From contig JAFUDD010000461.1 of NCBI GenBank assembly GCA_017459315.1, positions 1 through 5,473 on the forward strand: a DNA stretch of 5,473 nt, read 5' to 3'. This DNA comes from Clostridia bacterium. Lineage in GTDB: Bacteria; Bacillota_A; Clostridia; Christensenellales; CAG-138. The notes under the pieces are model-generated. The model was given only the letters and a program-made list of their open reading frames with translations, was not told where the DNA came from and ran no database searches. Shown here in pieces: positions 4,992-5,473 of this stretch. Positions within the stretch are counted from its first letter, which is position 1. Each line of letters begins with the position of its first letter. The translations under genes were made by a program, and so were the position numbers.

Positions 4992-5473
4992 ATGAAACAG
5001 GGCAAAATACGGGATTTTTCTGTGTACGAAACCGATCACGCATACCGTCTTTTGTGGAAGCTCAGCGTACCGTCGGTGCTGACGACGCTGATCATGATGC
5101 TGTATAACCTCGCGGACGTATTCTTTATCGGGCAGCTCAACGACCGAATGCAGGTCGCGGCGGTATCACTGTGCTCGCCGGTGTTTTCGCTGCTGTCCGC
5201 CGTCGGGATGCTGTTCGGCAACGGCGGCTGCATCCGCTGCGCGACGTTGCTCGGAGAAAAGCGCAAGGACACCGTCAAAGCGGTCGCAGCCTTCTGCTTT
5301 TGGAGCGTACTGCTCACAGGTGTTTTGCTGTCCGCCGGCATGACTGCGTTTTTGCCGCAGGTGCTTCGGCTGCTCGGCGCATCGGACAGCACCTATGAAC
5401 CTGCAAAGGGCTACCTTTCCGTCATGGCGCTCGGCATCCCACTGATGCTGTTCTGCCAGGCCGTTTCGGCGCT
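4992..5473 (+). CDS. MATE family efflux transporter (N-terminal part, runs off the window)
   Basis: The first 160 residues of an integral membrane protein that usually has about 450 residues and 12 helices. It begins MKQGKIRDFSVYETD and has AAAGGAGG upstream. Residues 24-47 (LSVPSVLTTLIMMLYNLADVF, then FIG) are the characteristic first MATE helix, with its Pro and the N-x-x-D pair. The second helix is about 56-78. GNGGCIRCATLLGEKRKD (76-93) corresponds to the conserved MATE loop usually read as G-x-G-x-x-x-x-x-R-x-x-G-x-x. Helices three and four are about 97-117 and 140-160. MATE proteins export cationic drugs and metabolites in exchange for Na+ or H+. The substrate cannot be told here. It is divergent from the lipoprotein gene and not obviously linked to the ylbE operon. 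There is no sign of damage in the visible part. Confidence 0.9.
   Translation, partial: MKQGKIRDFSVYETDHAYRLLWKLSVPSVLTTLIMMLYNLADVFFIGQLNDRMQVAAVSLCSPVFSLLSAVGMLFGNGGCIRCATLLGEKRKDTVKAVAAFCFWSVLLTGVLLSAGMTAFLPQVLRLLGASDSTYEPAKGYLSVMALGIPLMLFCQAVSA

Noticed and set aside
5036..5398. Minus-strand frame 5036-5392 and plus-strand frame 5171-5398 within the MATE gene
   Set aside because: They are alternate-frame shadows of a clear membrane transporter frame.
1..5473. CRISPR array, tRNA, transposase or integrase, toxin-antitoxin pair
   Set aside because: No regularly spaced repeats with spacers, no cloverleaf, and no mobile-element or toxin motifs were seen on either strand.

Overview
The window looks like chromosomal DNA from a GC-rich anaerobic Clostridia-type Firmicute, probably a gut Oscillospiraceae-like lineage. 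This is inferred from strong AGGAGG-type ribosome binding sites, AT-rich intergenic stretches between GC-rich genes, a Clostridia-style Ala/Pro/Glu-tethered lipoprotein and the MATE sequence. No rRNA or other taxonomic marker is present. There is no transposase, integrase, tRNA, CRISPR array or phage gene.

Left part (1-3064, minus strand): a tightly packed operon read right to left. A promoter candidate (3036-3064) precedes a DUF1116/YlbE (AllG-type) gene (1751-2998). Next come an FdrA (AllF-type) gene with a succinyl-CoA-synthetase-like fold (195-1742), a 59-residue gene matching the C-terminal domain of E. coli FdrA (19-198), and the first codons of another gene (start at 16) that leaves the window. 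Gaps are 8 nt, a 4-nt ATGA overlap and 2 nt, so translational coupling is likely. In E. coli, FdrA and YlbE with YlbF form the oxamate carbamoyltransferase of anaerobic allantoin degradation, which phosphorolyses oxalurate to oxamate and carbamoyl phosphate. A carbamate kinase then makes ATP. The same chemistry, or a related carbamoyl transfer on another ureido compound, is the best guess here. No allantoin-specific gene is visible.

Middle (3126-4720, minus strand): a single-gene unit encoding a 504-residue secreted lipoprotein of unrecognised family. It has a lipobox, an Ala/Pro/Glu/Lys-rich tether, and two tandem copies of a roughly 84-residue beta-rich module at the C-terminus. A strong intrinsic terminator (3126-3185) separates it from the ylbE operon.

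Right part (4721-5473): a 271-nt AT-rich divergent intergenic region holding several dyad symmetries. It is followed on the plus strand by the first 160 codons of a MATE-family multidrug/cation antiporter that runs off the end. The other gene-free stretch is 2999-3205. It holds the ylbE promoter and RBS, a pair of 20-bp direct repeats, the terminator and an 18-bp motif that recurs in the 4721-4991 intergenic region.

The most unusual points are the split FdrA, the internal duplication in the lipoprotein, and the 18-bp motif shared by the two intergenic regions. I see no clearly new defence, mobile or RNA-guided system.
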